DNA of 64,000 nucleotides from the NCBI RefSeq assembly GCF_900111995.1, contig NZ_FOKF01000016.1, forward strand, positions 46,848-110,847. The letters run 5' to 3'. The stretch is from Collimonas sp. OK607. GTDB taxonomy: Bacteria > Pseudomonadota > Gammaproteobacteria > Burkholderiales > Burkholderiaceae_D. The notes beneath the pieces were generated by a model. That model did no database searches. It saw only the letters and a list, made by a program, of their open reading frames with translations, and was not told the DNA's origin. Every line of letters begins with the position of its first letter. The first letter of the stretch is position 1. The position numbers were made by a program, and so were the translations under genes. Shown piece after piece: positions 37,972-46,465 of the stretch.

Positions 37972-38676
37972 CTACCAGAGATAGAACAAGGCAAAAATGA
38001 AAACCCAGACCAGATCGACGAAGTGCCAGTACAAACCGGCGATTTCGACAATCTGGTAATTCCCGCCGGTCTTGCCAACTTCGTCATAGCGGCCCTTCAG
38101 CAGCCGCACAGCCACCGTAATCAGGTAGATCACGCCCGCAGTCACGTGCAAGCCGTGGAAACCTGTGATCATGAAAAAGGTCGAGCCGAATTGCGGCGCG
38201 CCCATCGGATTACCCCAGGGACGCACGCCTTCCTGCAAAATCAACTTGCTCCATTCGAATACCTGCATGCTGACAAAGCACACGCCAAAGCAGGCGGTGA
38301 CGATCATCAGGATGGCCGCCTTTACGCGTTCGCGGCGATAAGCAAAATTGACCGCCATCGCCATCGTGCCGCTACTGCTGATCAGCACGAAGGTCATGAT
38401 GGCGATCAGCAAGAGCGGTACTTCGGTCGAGCCGATCTTCAGGCCGAACACCAGGCTCGGATTGGGCCAGGGAATGGTGCTGGAGATGCGCACCGTCATG
38501 TAGCCGATCAGGAAGCAGCTGAAGATGAACGTATCGGACAGCAGGAAGATCCACATCATGGCCTTGCCCCACGATACCTGGAACGCCTGCCGGTCCGAGG
38601 ACCAGTCCGCCACCAGTTGCCGCCAGCGGCCAAGGACAGGCGCTGTTGCAGGCGATGGCGCAGTTGTCGTGCTCAT
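37972..38676 (-). CDS. Haem-copper oxidase subunit III family protein (first of two)
   Basis: 234 residues with about six TM helices. Typical subunit III features are ITGFHGLHVTAGVIYL and the C-terminal IAGLYWHFVDLVWVFIFALFYLW. It stabilises the catalytic subunit and its proton uptake. A second, divergent subunit III-like gene lies just upstream in the operon. Confidence 0.92.
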   Translation of the reverse strand: MSTTTAPSPATAPVLGRWRQLVADWSSDRQAFQVSWGKAMMWIFLLSDTFIFSCFLIGYMTVRISSTIPWPNPSLVFGLKIGSTEVPLLLIAIMTFVLISSSGTMAMAVNFAYRRERVKAAILMIVTACFGVCFVSMQVFEWSKLILQEGVRPWGNPMGAPQFGSTFFMITGFHGLHVTAGVIYLITVAVRLLKGRYDEVGKTGGNYQIVEIAGLYWHFVDLVWVFIFALFYLW

Positions 38677-38700
38677 ACATTCTCCTTTATGGCAACGCAG

Positions 38701-39351
38701 TCAACGCGTGCCGCAAACCAGCCGTACCAGTTCCGGTGTCAGCCAACCCAGCGCAGCAAACAACACTACCCAGACTGCCAGCAGGAAATGCCAGTAACGC
38801 GCGCATAGCCGAACGCGCCAGGCAAGGCGGTGCCGGTCTGGCCGCCACGCAGTATTCGCGGTAAGCCCCCAGGCCACCAGTCCGCCTGCCACATGGAGTC
38901 CATGCATAGCTGTCAGCAAATAGAAAAAACTGGCGGCTGGATTACCGCTGGCCGTCACATGCATATTCATCAGAACTTGCCACCCCCACCATTGCACGCA
39001 CAGGAACGCAAAACCGCAGACACCTGCGGCGGTCAGCAAAGTACGCGTGCGTTTCACTTGCAATTCGCGCGCAGCGACCGCGGAAAAATGCAACAAAACA
39101 CTGGACAGCACCAGCATGGAAGTACTGAGCCAAAGCTGCCAGGGCATCGCCAGCGGCGACCAGTCATTGGCGTCCATGCGCATCACGTACGCTGCCAGGA
39201 ATAGCAGGAACAATGCGGTCGCGACCCCCATGAACAACCACAAGGCGACACTGACAGCGTCGCTACGCTGATTGCCGGCCAGTCCGTATCCTGGCTGCAG
39301 GTAACCGCCCGCCGGCGGTTTCAAAATAGCGGCTTGAGTCATGTCAATCAT
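38701..39351 (-). CDS. Second, divergent cytochrome oxidase subunit III-like protein
   Basis: 216 residues with five or six TM helices. Subunit III motifs are present (LTAMHGLHVAGGLVAWG, ARYWHFLLAVWVVLFAAL) but it differs clearly from its neighbour and is shorter. Its ATG overlaps the ctaD stop as ATGA, so translation is coupled; an internal ATG at 39342 is an alternative start. Confidence 0.87.
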   Translation of the reverse strand: MIDMTQAAILKPPAGGYLQPGYGLAGNQRSDAVSVALWLFMGVATALFLLFLAAYVMRMDANDWSPLAMPWQLWLSTSMLVLSSVLLHFSAVAARELQVKRTRTLLTAAGVCGFAFLCVQWWGWQVLMNMHVTASGNPAASFFYLLTAMHGLHVAGGLVAWGLTANTAWRPDRHRLAWRVRLCARYWHFLLAVWVVLFAALGWLTPELVRLVCGTR

Positions 39352-41099
39352 GCCAATGCCTCCTTAGCGATGCGCGATTCGGCATCTCCCGCTACCGGTG
39401 GCGCATTTTGCGCAATGAAATCTTGTGGCGCGCCCGGCACGCTATAGGTGTATGCGCCGCGATATACCACCGGCAATTGCAGTCCCCAGTTGCCGTGGGT
39501 AGGCGGAGTGTCCGGTGTCTGCCATTCCAGTGATGCGGCGCGCCATGGATTCGGCGAGGCCGGTTTACCGCGAAAGACGCTCCAGATCAGATTGAAGATA
39601 AACAACAGTTGGGCCGTCGCCACCACCAAGGCAACTACGGTGATGAAGGTGTTCAGCGATTGCGCCGAATCGGGAATGAATTTATAGCCCTCGAAGACGT
39701 AGTAACGGCGCGGCATGCCAAGAATGCCGAGATAATGCATGGGAAAGAAGATCGCATAGGTGCCGAGGAAAGTGATCCAGAAATGCACCCTCCCCAACCG
39801 CTCGTCAAGCATGCGGCCGCTTACCTTCGGATACCAGTGGTAAATCCCGCCAAAAATCACCAGCAAGGGCGACACACCCATCACCATGTGGAAATGCGCC
39901 ACCACGAAATAGGTATTCGAGAGCGGGATATCGACGCTCACGTTGCCGAGAAACAGTCCGGTCAGGCCGCCGATCAGAAAGGTACTGATGAAAGCCAGCG
40001 CAAACAACATCGGCACCGTCAGGTGGATATCGCCGTTCCACAGCGTCAGCACCCAGTTGTAAACCTTGATCGCGGTGGGCACTGCAATGATCAGCGTGGT
40101 GGTAGCAAAAAAGAAACCGAAGTACGGATTCATGCCGCTGACGAACATATGATGCGCCCACACCACCACGCTCAGCACCCCGATCGCCAGAATCGCCCAC
40201 ACCATGGTGCGGTAACCGAAAATGCTTTTGCGCGCATGCACGCTGATCAGGTCCGACACAATGCCGAACGCCGGCAAGGCCACGATATACACCTCGGGAT
40301 GACCGAAAAACCAGAACAAGTGCTGGAACAGCAAGGGACTGCCGCCTTTGTATGCGGTGACCTGGCCCATCGACACCAGCGCCGGCATGAAGAAGCTGGT
40401 GCCGAGCGTGCGATCCAGTAGCATCATGATGCCGCTGACGAACAGGGCCGGAAAAGCCAATAGCGCCAGGATGGTGGCAACGAAAATCCCCCATACGGTG
40501 AGCGGCATGCGCAGTAATGTCATGCCCTCGGTGCGCAGTTGCAGCACGGTAGTGACGTAATTCAAGCCGCCCATGGTGGCGGCGACGATAAAGATCAACA
40601 GCGATACCAGCATCAGGATGATGCCCCACTCATAGCCCGGCGTGCCCGGCAGGATTGCCTGCGGCGGATACAAGGTCCAGCCGGCGCCGGTAGGCCCGCC
40701 CGGCACGAAAAAACTGCTCATCAGCACAATCACAGAGACCAGGTAAACCCAGAAACTCAACATGTTCAGGTAAGGAAAAGCCATGTCGCGCGCGCCCACC
40801 ATCAATGGAATCAGGTAGTTGCCGAAACCGCCGAGGAACAGTGCGGTGAGCAGGTAGATCACCATGATCATGCCGTGCATGGTCATGAACTGGTAGTAAT
40901 GCGGTGCATCGATAAAAGCGAATTTTCCGGGGAAACCCAGTTGCAAACGCATCAGGTTCGACAGCCCTACCCCCACCAGGCCGGCCAGGATGGCGACGCT
41001 GGCGTACTGGATCGCAATCACCTTGTGGTCCTGGCTCCATACGTATTTCCGAAAGAAGCCTTGTGGTGCATGGTGCGCGCTGTCGTCGGTGTAGGCCAT
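39348..41099 (-). CDS. ctaD: Cytochrome c oxidase subunit I
   Basis: 583 residues with 12 TM helices and no C-terminal subunit III fusion. The binuclear centre is intact: HPEVYI (CuB His with the cross-linked Tyr and the Glu of A1-type oxidases), WAHHMF (two CuB His), and the haem a/a3 His pair in VAHFHMVMG. It reduces oxygen to water and pumps protons. Confidence 0.97.
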   Translation of the reverse strand: MAYTDDSAHHAPQGFFRKYVWSQDHKVIAIQYASVAILAGLVGVGLSNLMRLQLGFPGKFAFIDAPHYYQFMTMHGMIMVIYLLTALFLGGFGNYLIPLMVGARDMAFPYLNMLSFWVYLVSVIVLMSSFFVPGGPTGAGWTLYPPQAILPGTPGYEWGIILMLVSLLIFIVAATMGGLNYVTTVLQLRTEGMTLLRMPLTVWGIFVATILALLAFPALFVSGIMMLLDRTLGTSFFMPALVSMGQVTAYKGGSPLLFQHLFWFFGHPEVYIVALPAFGIVSDLISVHARKSIFGYRTMVWAILAIGVLSVVVWAHHMFVSGMNPYFGFFFATTTLIIAVPTAIKVYNWVLTLWNGDIHLTVPMLFALAFISTFLIGGLTGLFLGNVSVDIPLSNTYFVVAHFHMVMGVSPLLVIFGGIYHWYPKVSGRMLDERLGRVHFWITFLGTYAIFFPMHYLGILGMPRRYYVFEGYKFIPDSAQSLNTFITVVALVVATAQLLFIFNLIWSVFRGKPASPNPWRAASLEWQTPDTPPTHGNWGLQLPVVYRGAYTYSVPGAPQDFIAQNAPPVAGDAESRIAKEALA

Positions 41100-41117
41100 G
41101 GCGTTCCTCGATTGACG

Positions 41118-42305
41118 TTATGGAGCGGATTTCTGTGCCTGCTGCGTAGACTGGACTGCGGGCGGCGTACCGAAGGATTTGATGTAAGCCACCAGCGCCT
41201 CCAGTTCGGTATCGCTCATCTCGATTTTCGGCATCATCGGTGCAAAGCCCTTGACCACGCGCGCCTGCGGATTGCGAATGAAATTCTTCAGGTAAGCTTC
41301 ATCCACCAATGCAGTGGCGCCGTTCTCCATGGTTTCGGTTTTACCGAACAATCCCTTCCATGTCGGTCCTACGCGGGGACTGCCATCCACCGTATGGCAG
41401 GCAACACAGGCTTTGGATTCAGCCACCGCCTTGCCCTGCGCGACCAGCGCATCGCCAGCCGGAGCTGCAGTGACGGCGCCCGCTGCAGCAACCGCCTGCG
41501 CCACAAGAGCAGGTGGCGCCATGGTTTGGGCAAACGTCGGTTGCGCTTTCAGCCATTTTTGAAAACTCGCAGCGTCCTCCACTACGACATAACCACGCAT
41601 GCCAGCGTGGCCGACGCCGCACAATTGGGCGCACAAGACTTCATAGCGGCCGATCTTGTCCGGCGTGAACCAGAATGAAGTCACCATGCCCGGCACCATG
41701 TTCATACGCGCACGGAACGGCGGCACGTAAAAATCGTGCAGCGTATCCAGCGACCGCAACAGCATCCTGACCGGCTGGTTGATTTGCAGGTGGAGTTCAT
41801 TGTTATTGACCAGCACATTATCCTGGCCGGCGGGATCGGCAGGATCCAGTCCGAACGGATTGGCGGCGCTGATCAGGTCGATGCTGGAACGTCCCAGCTT
41901 GCCGCTGGCGCCCGGGTACCGAAACCGCCATTGCCATTGCTGGCCGATGACCTCGACATCCCGCGCATTCGCCGGCACCGTGACGTAAGCCGCGTAGACA
42001 AACAGACCAGGCGCCAGCAAGCCCATGATGGCGATGCTGGTGGCGACAATCAGCCAGCGTTCGAGTTTCTTGTTGTCGGGCTGATAGGCCGCGCGCCGCC
42101 CTTCGCGATGACGAAAGCGCAGCAGCGTGTAGACGATGAAAAGATTGATAACGACGAAGAAAATAGCGGTGATGACCAGCGTAATGGTCAGTGTATCGTC
42201 CATTTGCCGCCAGTTCGATGCCAGCGGGGTTAACCACCACGGGCTGAGAAAATGAAACAGCAGCGAGGCGACCACCATCAAGACGAGTACAACAGCCATG
42301 GCCAT
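41118..42305 (-). CDS. ctaC: Cytochrome c oxidase subunit II with fused cytochrome c (caa3 type)
   Basis: 395 residues. ATG 42305 follows AGAGG at six bases; the TTG at 42329 is less likely. Two N-terminal TM helices precede the cupredoxin domain whose CuA ligands are H190, C225, C229, H233 and M236 (CAQLCGVGHAGM). After an Ala/Pro linker comes a cytochrome c domain with haem motif CVACH (300-304) and a Met ligand region (FAPMMPKIEM). It is the first catalytic subunit gene and defines the oxidase as caa3. Confidence 0.96.
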   Translation of the reverse strand: MAMAVVLVLMVVASLLFHFLSPWWLTPLASNWRQMDDTLTITLVITAIFFVVINLFIVYTLLRFRHREGRRAAYQPDNKKLERWLIVATSIAIMGLLAPGLFVYAAYVTVPANARDVEVIGQQWQWRFRYPGASGKLGRSSIDLISAANPFGLDPADPAGQDNVLVNNNELHLQINQPVRMLLRSLDTLHDFYVPPFRARMNMVPGMVTSFWFTPDKIGRYEVLCAQLCGVGHAGMRGYVVVEDAASFQKWLKAQPTFAQTMAPPALVAQAVAAAGAVTAAPAGDALVAQGKAVAESKACVACHTVDGSPRVGPTWKGLFGKTETMENGATALVDEAYLKNFIRNPQARVVKGFAPMMPKIEMSDTELEALVAYIKSFGTPPAVQSTQQAQKSAP

Positions 42306-42439
42306 AGCTATCCTCTCCCCTGCAAGCAATGCTCGCAGCAGCGACTTAGACGCAATGAAGACTACCCTTTGATCGCTACAGACGGCAGCGATTCAATCCA
42401 ATAACACGCGACAACGCGATCCGGCCAGCAGATTGCCAC

Positions 42440-42467
42440 GCGGATCAGGATCGAAATCCTGATCCGC
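42440..42467. promoter_or_regulatory. Perfect inverted repeat upstream of the caa3 operon
   Basis: GCGGATCAGGAT (42440-42451) and ATCCTGATCCGC (42456-42467) form a perfect 12-base stem with a CGAA tetraloop. It lies 38 bases after the stop at 42506 and about 135 bases before the ctaC start. No T tract follows on either strand, so it may be a regulatory hairpin or operator more than a simple terminator. Confidence 0.5.
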
Positions 42468-42505
42468 TGACAACCTAGATTAGCCGGTGCGCAGTTATTG
42501 CGCAG

Positions 42506-43006
42506 TTATTGTCCAATCGGCCGTTCCAGCTTCCAGTAAATGATTGCCGCCGTCATACCGAAAATCAAATGGGCAACCACAGTCGCCCAGCCGCGCATGT
42601 CAGCAAACCATGAGAAGAAGCGGGCCATGCCGTAAAAATTGAACAGGTAGACGGCCAGGCCGAACACAGCGCCGGTCAGCAATATCATGCCGACGCTGGA
42701 GTCAAAGTGGAAAGGTGCAATGATGGTGGCCAGAATCAGGCCTAAAACAATGCCCAGCACGTAATGGGTGGCAAGGGCCACCGCCACCACGCCGACACTG
42801 AAAGTGCCTGCCTGCATCGTATCCGGTCCGAGGACGATTGCGGCGACCATGCGCGATGTGATCCAGGGGCTGGTATCCATGAACAGAGTCGACCAAAGCA
42901 GTTCCAGCACCATCACGACCGCACCGGCGGCAAAACCGGAGACGGCTGCAGCTGGCCAGTCTGGCAAGCGATTCTCCAGGTGATGCGAATGCATGTGAAG
43001 TTCCAT
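42506..43006 (-). CDS. Hypothetical four- to five-helix membrane protein
   Basis: 166 residues from ATG 43006, which has a strong AGGAGGT four bases before it. The N-terminus is His-rich (MELHMHSHHLENR), followed by TM helices at about residues 20-40, 55-75, 80-102, 110-128 and 140-160. I do not recognise the family. It is upstream of the caa3 operon on the same strand and might assist the oxidase, perhaps in copper delivery, but this is inference from position and the His cluster. Confidence 0.75.
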   Translation of the reverse strand: MELHMHSHHLENRLPDWPAAAVSGFAAGAVVMVLELLWSTLFMDTSPWITSRMVAAIVLGPDTMQAGTFSVGVVAVALATHYVLGIVLGLILATIIAPFHFDSSVGMILLTGAVFGLAVYLFNFYGMARFFSWFADMRGWATVVAHLIFGMTAAIIYWKLERPIGQ

Positions 43007-43239
43007 GATGACCTCCTGAAAGGCAATAACCAACAACCACACCGTCGTTGCGGATATGGCAAGACCTTGCTGCGACACACACAGCTGCAGGCTCTCTTTC
43101 AGAGTAGTACAGAATCATAGACATGCAAAGGGAGTAACTATGCTGCGACGCAGCAGGTGACGCTGCTGATGCAGGGGCAATCGAGAGGAACAGAGGGAGT
43201 CGTTATGCTTGCGGAATTACAGAATTCCCGGTTACAGAA

Positions 43240-44070
43240 TTACCAGTTGTGCCAGACCGGCGTGACATTGTCAGGCAAAGGCGGCAAGGCGCCAAGATCA
43301 ACCCGCGACTCGGCCGGGCTATGGAAATCGGAGCCCCGCGAGGCCAGGAAACCATAGTTGGCGGCGACCTTGGCGTAATAAGCGTATTGGTCTGGCGTAT
43401 GGCTGCCGGTCATGACCTCGATCGCAGCGCCGCCGAGTTGCTTGAACTCGTTGAAGAAGGCGTCGAAAGCCAGATCGCTCAATTTATAACGCCCCGGATG
43501 CGCCACTACCGCCACACCGCCGGCGCCGCGAATCCAGCGCACCGCCTGTTCCAGCGAGGCCCAGCGATGTGGTACATAACCGGGATTGCCCTCCGTCAGG
43601 AAATTGCGGAATACTTCACTGGTATCGGCGCAACGGCCGATTTCGACCAGATAGCGGGCAAAATGGGTACGCGATATCAGATCGGGATTGCCGACATGCT
43701 TCAAAGCACCTTCGAACGCATCGGGAATTCCCACCGTCGCCAGCTGCGCCGCCATTTCATGCGCGCGCCGTTCACGGCCGCCGCGGGTTGCGATCAGCCC
43801 TTGCACCAGCTCGGGATTGGTTTCATCGATCTGCAAACCGACGATATGGATGGTCTGGCAAGCCCAGGTAATCGAGATCTCGACCCCGGCCACATACTGC
43901 AAATCAAGTGCCGCAGCCGTCGCCCGTGCTTCGCTGATGCCGCCTACTTCATCATGATCGGTCAGCGCCCAGATATCGACGCCATTCGCCTTGGCGCGCG
44001 CAGCCACTTCCATCGGCGCCAAAGTGCCGTCGGAAACATTGGAATGGCAATGGAGGTCAACGTTCAACAT
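43240..44070 (-). CDS. PHP-domain 3',5'-nucleoside bisphosphate phosphatase
   Basis: 276 residues from ATG 44070. PHP metal motifs: DLHCHSNVSDG at the N-terminus, TDHDE, VAHPG and SDFH near the C-terminus. Relatives include the Chromobacterium enzyme acting on 3',5'-nucleoside bisphosphates and E. coli RNase AM (YciV), which trims RNA 5' ends. Both activities are possible. In many Burkholderiales it adjoins the YciO-type gene; here they are about 8 kb apart. Confidence 0.9.
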   Translation of the reverse strand: MLNVDLHCHSNVSDGTLAPMEVAARAKANGVDIWALTDHDEVGGISEARATAAALDLQYVAGVEISITWACQTIHIVGLQIDETNPELVQGLIATRGGRERRAHEMAAQLATVGIPDAFEGALKHVGNPDLISRTHFARYLVEIGRCADTSEVFRNFLTEGNPGYVPHRWASLEQAVRWIRGAGGVAVVAHPGRYKLSDLAFDAFFNEFKQLGGAAIEVMTGSHTPDQYAYYAKVAANYGFLASRGSDFHSPAESRVDLGALPPLPDNVTPVWHNW

Positions 44071-44201
44071 CAATAGTCCGTACAGGGAAGGCAGCAGTCA
44101 TGCTGCAATTGTACGCTCCTTGGGATGCCCATGCTGCGAACGCACATTTACTTGCCCGCTAGATATCTCCGGGTCGCCACAGGCGCGTCAGCAGGCGACC
44201 T

Positions 44202-44801
44202 TCAAGGCGCATAGAGCCGCATGAACGCATCGACCGCACGTTCCACCGAATCGCGCAGCTTGGTCGCCGGCACGTTGGTGACGACACCAAGCATCCTGAC
44301 TTCCATCCACTCTGCTTCGAGCAGCCCGCGCAGCTGCAATGCGGCGAGCCAGGCATCGGCTTCGCGCATTTGTTTTCTGGCCATCGCGGTTTTGAGGAAT
44401 TCGGCAACCATGGTCCAACCCATTTTCGGTCCGCGCTCATACATCATCTGTCCGAGCTTGGTACGCTCGGCGTGGTAAAGGACGAGGCGTCGCGCAGCAA
44501 TTATCTCCGGCCGCAATACCGTCTGCAGATACAGCATCCCGAACCGCTGCAAGGTGGCAGGCAAATCATCCGACTCGGCCAGGCTACCGAAAGTCATTTC
44601 AAATTGCGCCCCGGCCTGCCGCCGCATGACCTCAACAAAAATTTCTTCTTTCGATGAAAAGTAGTTATACAGCGTCGCCTTCGAGCCACCCAGGCGCGCC
44701 GACATTTCCGACATCGACGTTCGATCGAATCCCACCTCATTAAACATCTGCTCTGCAGTATCCAGGATCGCCTGTCGTCGTTCTTCACTTTTCACGCGCA
44801 T
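44202..44801 (-). CDS. TetR/AcrR family regulator of the efflux operon
   Basis: 199 residues from ATG 44801, which has AAGGA seven bases before it. The helix-turn-helix is at about residues 8-55 (DRTSMSEMSARLGGSKATLYNYFSSKEEIF), with an AcrR-type C-terminal domain. It is divergent from the NodT-EmrA-EmrB type operon, with a palindromic operator candidate between, so it is very likely the local repressor, released by a pump substrate. Confidence 0.94.
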   Translation of the reverse strand: MRVKSEERRQAILDTAEQMFNEVGFDRTSMSEMSARLGGSKATLYNYFSSKEEIFVEVMRRQAGAQFEMTFGSLAESDDLPATLQRFGMLYLQTVLRPEIIAARRLVLYHAERTKLGQMMYERGPKMGWTMVAEFLKTAMARKQMREADAWLAALQLRGLLEAEWMEVRMLGVVTNVPATKLRDSVERAVDAFMRLYAP

Positions 44802-44898
44802 TACTTTTTCCTTGTCCTCGCCTGTCCGTGGCGCCGGCGGCAACTTGCCGCGCCACTGTTGTAAAAAAACTGCCCTGGTTCAGGTACCGCAGTTTTAC

Positions 44899-44940
44899 TT
44901 GACGACGCGGAAAAGTCAATACTATACTATACCGTACAGT
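44899..44940 (+). promoter_or_regulatory. Efflux operon promoter with overlapping TetR operator
   Basis: TTGACG (44899-44904), an 18-base spacer and TATACT (44923-44928) make a plausible sigma-70 promoter. A 15-base imperfect palindrome ACTATACCGTACAGT (44926-44940, arms matching 6 of 7) overlaps the -10 and the expected start point. A bound TetR dimer there would block transcription. Confidence 0.6.
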
Positions 44941-44985
44941 TCAGTTAAAACAAAAACCGGGACTGATAATCAACGGATAACTTTC

Positions 44986-46446
44986 ATGTCACATCCACAT
45001 CTTCGTGCTTCACCCCGCGCCGCTCTCGCCCTGCGCGGTATCGCCAGCATGTGCGTGCTGGCGCTGAGCATCAGCGGCTGCGCCCCATTCTCTGAAATCG
45101 GCCCGCGCGCCGAGCCCAAAGACGTCAACAGTTATCAAACCGGTCAGCGGCTGGCAGGCAATGCCATCAGTTGGCCCGACGACAACTGGTGGACGATTTA
45201 TGGCGACCAGCAACTGGATGCCTTGATCGCGGAAGGCTTGAAAGGCGCGCCGTCGCTGGCAGCGGCCCAGGCGCGCCTGCTGAAAGCGCAAGGCGTCGCC
45301 CAGCAGCAAGGCGCCACCCTGCTGCCGCAAGTCAGCGCCAACGCGTCGGCGGACTATGTGAAGCAAAGCTACAACAACGGCGTGCCGGCAGAGTTCGTGC
45401 CGCAAAACTACAACGTTGAAGGCCAGGCCACGCTGAACCTCAGTTATGAAATCGATTTCTGGGGAAAAAACCGCGCGGCGCTGGCTGCCGCCACTTCCGA
45501 TCTGGAAGCCGCCAAGGCCGATGCCGCCCAGGCCAGGATCGCGCTGGCAACCTCGATTGCCGCCGCCTACGCCGAATTCGAGCGCCTGCTGAGCCAGCAC
45601 GACACCGTGCAAGAGGCGCTGCAGGTACGGATACAAACCCTTGATTTGTTCGAACAACGCCGCATTAACGGTTTGGAAACGCTGGGCAGCGTCAAGCAAG
45701 TACTGGCGCGCAAAGCGAGCGCTGAAGCAGATCTGCTGAGCCTGGACGAGTCGATTTCCCTGCAGCGCAACAAGATCGCCGCCCTGGTCGGCGCCGGACC
45801 GGACCGCGGTTTGCAATTGAAACGCCCGGTCCTCGATCTCTCCAAGCCATTTACGTTGCCGCAGCAATTGCCGGTCAATCTGCTGGGACGGCGGCCGGAT
45901 GTGGTTGCCGCGCGCTTGCGTGCAGAAGCCGCCGCCAAACAGATCAAGGTAGCCAAGGCGCAGTTCTACCCCAACGTCAACCTGACTGCCTATCTCGGTT
46001 TTCAGTCGCTGGGACTGGGAATGCTGACCAAGGCCGGCTCCGATATCGGCAGCATCGGCCCGGCGATTTCCCTGCCGATTTTTGAAGGCGGCCGCCTGCG
46101 CGGACAATATCGCCAGGCCAGCGGCAGCTACGATGAAGCCGTCGCCAATTACGACAGCGCCGTGACGCAGGCCCTGCAGGATGTGGCGGATGTCGGCGTC
46201 AGCAAAAAGGCGCTGTCGGGACGGCTGGCCAAAACACAGGAAGCGGCCGATGCCGCCGCAGCCGCGTTCCAGATCGCCCAGAACCGCTACCAGGGCGGGC
46301 TGGCAACCTACCTCGACGTGCTCAATGCGCAAGACACCTTCCTAACTAACCAGCGCGACCTGTCGACGCTGCGCTCACGCATGTTCTCGTTGGATGTGGA
46401 ACTGGTGCGGGCGCTGGGCGGCGGCTACCGGCAAGCTGCAATCTGA
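44986..46446 (+). CDS. NodT-family efflux outer membrane lipoprotein
   Basis: 486 residues from ATG 44986. The lipoprotein signal ends LSISGC. The mature protein has the two outer membrane efflux (OEP) repeats: WWTIYGDQQLDALIAEGLKG and LLGRRPDVVAARLRAEAAA are diagnostic of the NodT group. It forms a trimeric TolC-like channel. First gene of a three-gene pump operon. Confidence 0.94.
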   Translation: MSHPHLRASPRAALALRGIASMCVLALSISGCAPFSEIGPRAEPKDVNSYQTGQRLAGNAISWPDDNWWTIYGDQQLDALIAEGLKGAPSLAAAQARLLKAQGVAQQQGATLLPQVSANASADYVKQSYNNGVPAEFVPQNYNVEGQATLNLSYEIDFWGKNRAALAAATSDLEAAKADAAQARIALATSIAAAYAEFERLLSQHDTVQEALQVRIQTLDLFEQRRINGLETLGSVKQVLARKASAEADLLSLDESISLQRNKIAALVGAGPDRGLQLKRPVLDLSKPFTLPQQLPVNLLGRRPDVVAARLRAEAAAKQIKVAKAQFYPNVNLTAYLGFQSLGLGMLTKAGSDIGSIGPAISLPIFEGGRLRGQYRQASGSYDEAVANYDSAVTQALQDVADVGVSKKALSGRLAKTQEAADAAAAAFQIAQNRYQGGLATYLDVLNAQDTFLTNQRDLSTLRSRMFSLDVELVRALGGGYRQAAI

Positions 46447-46465
46447 TCAACACGATAGGTAAAAA

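Noticed and set aside
45010..46332. 440-codon minus-strand ORF
   Set aside because: Antisense shadow of the NodT gene; high-GC third-position bias opens the opposite frame. No family features.
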